Positions 63,249 to 64,000 of a stretch of 64,000 bases of DNA are shown one piece after another. The stretch comes from CAVXXB01 sp963765585. Lineage in GTDB: Bacteria > Calditrichota > Calditrichia > JAJRVZ01. The DNA lies in assembly GCA_963765585.1 (NCBI GenBank), contig CAVXXB010000012.1, forward strand, positions 709,965 to 773,964. Direction: 5' to 3'. How positions within the stretch are numbered: the stretch's first letter is position 1; the number at the start of each line of letters is the position of its first letter. A program made the position numbers and the translations under genes. The notes below the pieces were generated by a model that was not told the DNA's origin, searched no databases, and saw nothing but the letters and a program-made list of their open reading frames with translations.

Positions 63249-64000
63249 ATGTATACTATAGTTATTGTATCATCAAGGGTACCGCCTGATCATTCTGGAG
63301 CAGGTAAAAGAATTTACAGTTTTTTTAATTACCTTAATACAAAAGGTTATAATGTAAAACTTGTAACTAATACACCTTTAAAAAGTGACAACAATACGTA
63401 TTTTGTAAATAGTTTAGACACAACAGGAATATTGAGAAAATTTAATCTTATATGTAACTTCTTTATTGCATTATTGAAATTAAGCTACAAGTTTTTATTA
63501 TCAAAGCATAACAACTTTAGGAAAAGAAAGTGTTCAGTTTGGCTTGTGTCTTCATGCCCACTTACTTTTGCGGCAAGTTTCATTTTTTATTTAGCAGGTT
63601 GTAGAATAATTTTTCAAAATACTTTGCTTGGAAGTGATGATCCGGAATATCGTTATCCAGGAGATTATTTATCTGTTAAGTTTAAACTTAAAAAGTTACA
63701 ATACCGCTTGGCCGATGTTGTAACAAGCATCAGTCCGGCTTTGTATGAGATTTCAAAAAAATACCATGCTAATAGCATAATGATACCTAATCCGGTTGAA
63801 GTAAGTTATACTGCGAATATTATGAACAACGATAAAAAGAGGAAGAAAAATGATAAAAAAAAGGTGCTCAGTGTAGGAAGATTGCATATCGAAAAGGCAC
63901 TGATATTATAATTAGAACTATTGATATAGTACATCAACAAAATCCAGAAATACATTTTAATTTAATTGGTCCTCATGAGGATTTTGTAGATAACCTGAAA
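63249..64000 (+). CDS. Glycosyltransferase family 4, frameshifted, 3' end outside window
   Basis: The protein begins IVIVSSRVPPDHSGAGKRIYSFFNYLNTKGYNVKLVTNTP, the GT4 donor-independent N-terminal domain with the SGAG loop. It later shows RLADVVTSISPALYEISKK and VLSVGRLHIEKG, and after a frame break near 63893 continues TDIIIRTIDIVHQQNPEIHFNLIGPHEDFVDNLK to the window edge. The second Rossmann half is cut off. The specific sugar is unknown; it should assemble the repeat unit of the surface polysaccharide. Confidence 0.82.

Overview
The window is a chromosomal contig piece from a Gram-negative bacterium. The evidence is LPS-core glycosyltransferases, LolA, several lipoboxes and a TonB-dependent receptor with an N-terminal carboxypeptidase-regulatory-like domain. 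The family mix (that receptor type, DUF6132, UpxY-like antiterminator) points to the FCB superphylum. Clear GGAG/GGAGG ribosome-binding sites argue against a typical Bacteroidota. A Calditrichota, Marinimicrobia, KSB1 or Ignavibacteria-like environmental lineage is my inference; there is no rRNA to settle it. I saw no rRNA, tRNA, CRISPR array or transposase.

Layout. 0-2.7 kb (minus): LPS core glycosyltransferases. 3.1-5.7 kb: clpB behind a sigma54-like promoter. 5.75-7.5 kb: a compact rhodanese/DUF6132/thioredoxin/DUF302/FmdB operon ending in a clear terminator. 7.6-9.1 kb: a soluble histidine kinase coupled to an RsbW-type ATPase. 9.1-14.9 kb: acyl-CoA dehydrogenase, two lipoproteins, cold-shock protein, ddl, TauE/SafE. 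14.9-30.5 kb: a light/B12-type carotenoid island with photolyase, an SRPBCC protein, crtU-like desaturase, methyltransferase, Rieske oxygenase, crtB, crtI, a fused CrtYcd-type lycopene cyclase, a TIGR01777 protein, a TonB receptor, an ECF sigma factor and a divergent CarH/LitR-type photoreceptor-repressor. 31-38.6 kb: uvrA, gcvT, ftsK, lolA. 38.6-64 kb: a capsule/exopolysaccharide locus with CpsB phosphatase, Wzc-type kinase, two nucleotide-sugar dehydrogenases, UpxY-type antiterminator, a WbpB-like oxidoreductase, a complete-looking CMP-pseudaminic acid pathway (PseB, C, F-like, G, I, H) with an extra formyltransferase and MaoC protein, a beta-helix lipoprotein, a Wzx flippase and glycosyltransferases. 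The locus is interrupted by a cluster of nucleotidyltransferase/small-ORF pairs that resembles toxin-antitoxin modules.

The strongest system-level signal is in the carotenoid island. The same tandem 9-bp unit (WWWCGCTCR twice) occurs in the same orientation upstream of the crt operon, the sigma factor gene and the photoreceptor gene, so these three units probably form one regulon. The gene set parallels the light-induced crt/lit cluster of Streptomyces but sits in a different kind of bacterium, with an added Rieske oxygenase.

Two features run through the whole window. Intergenic spaces are filled with many families of degenerate 7-8-bp tandem repeats, often as inverted pairs, which abut or supply the stop codons of the preceding genes. 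Many genes also carry single-base indels after which the protein continues perfectly well in another frame. These are almost absent from 5.7-17.9 kb and very dense after 53.9 kb. I read most of them as sequencing or assembly errors and annotate the broken genes as single genes.
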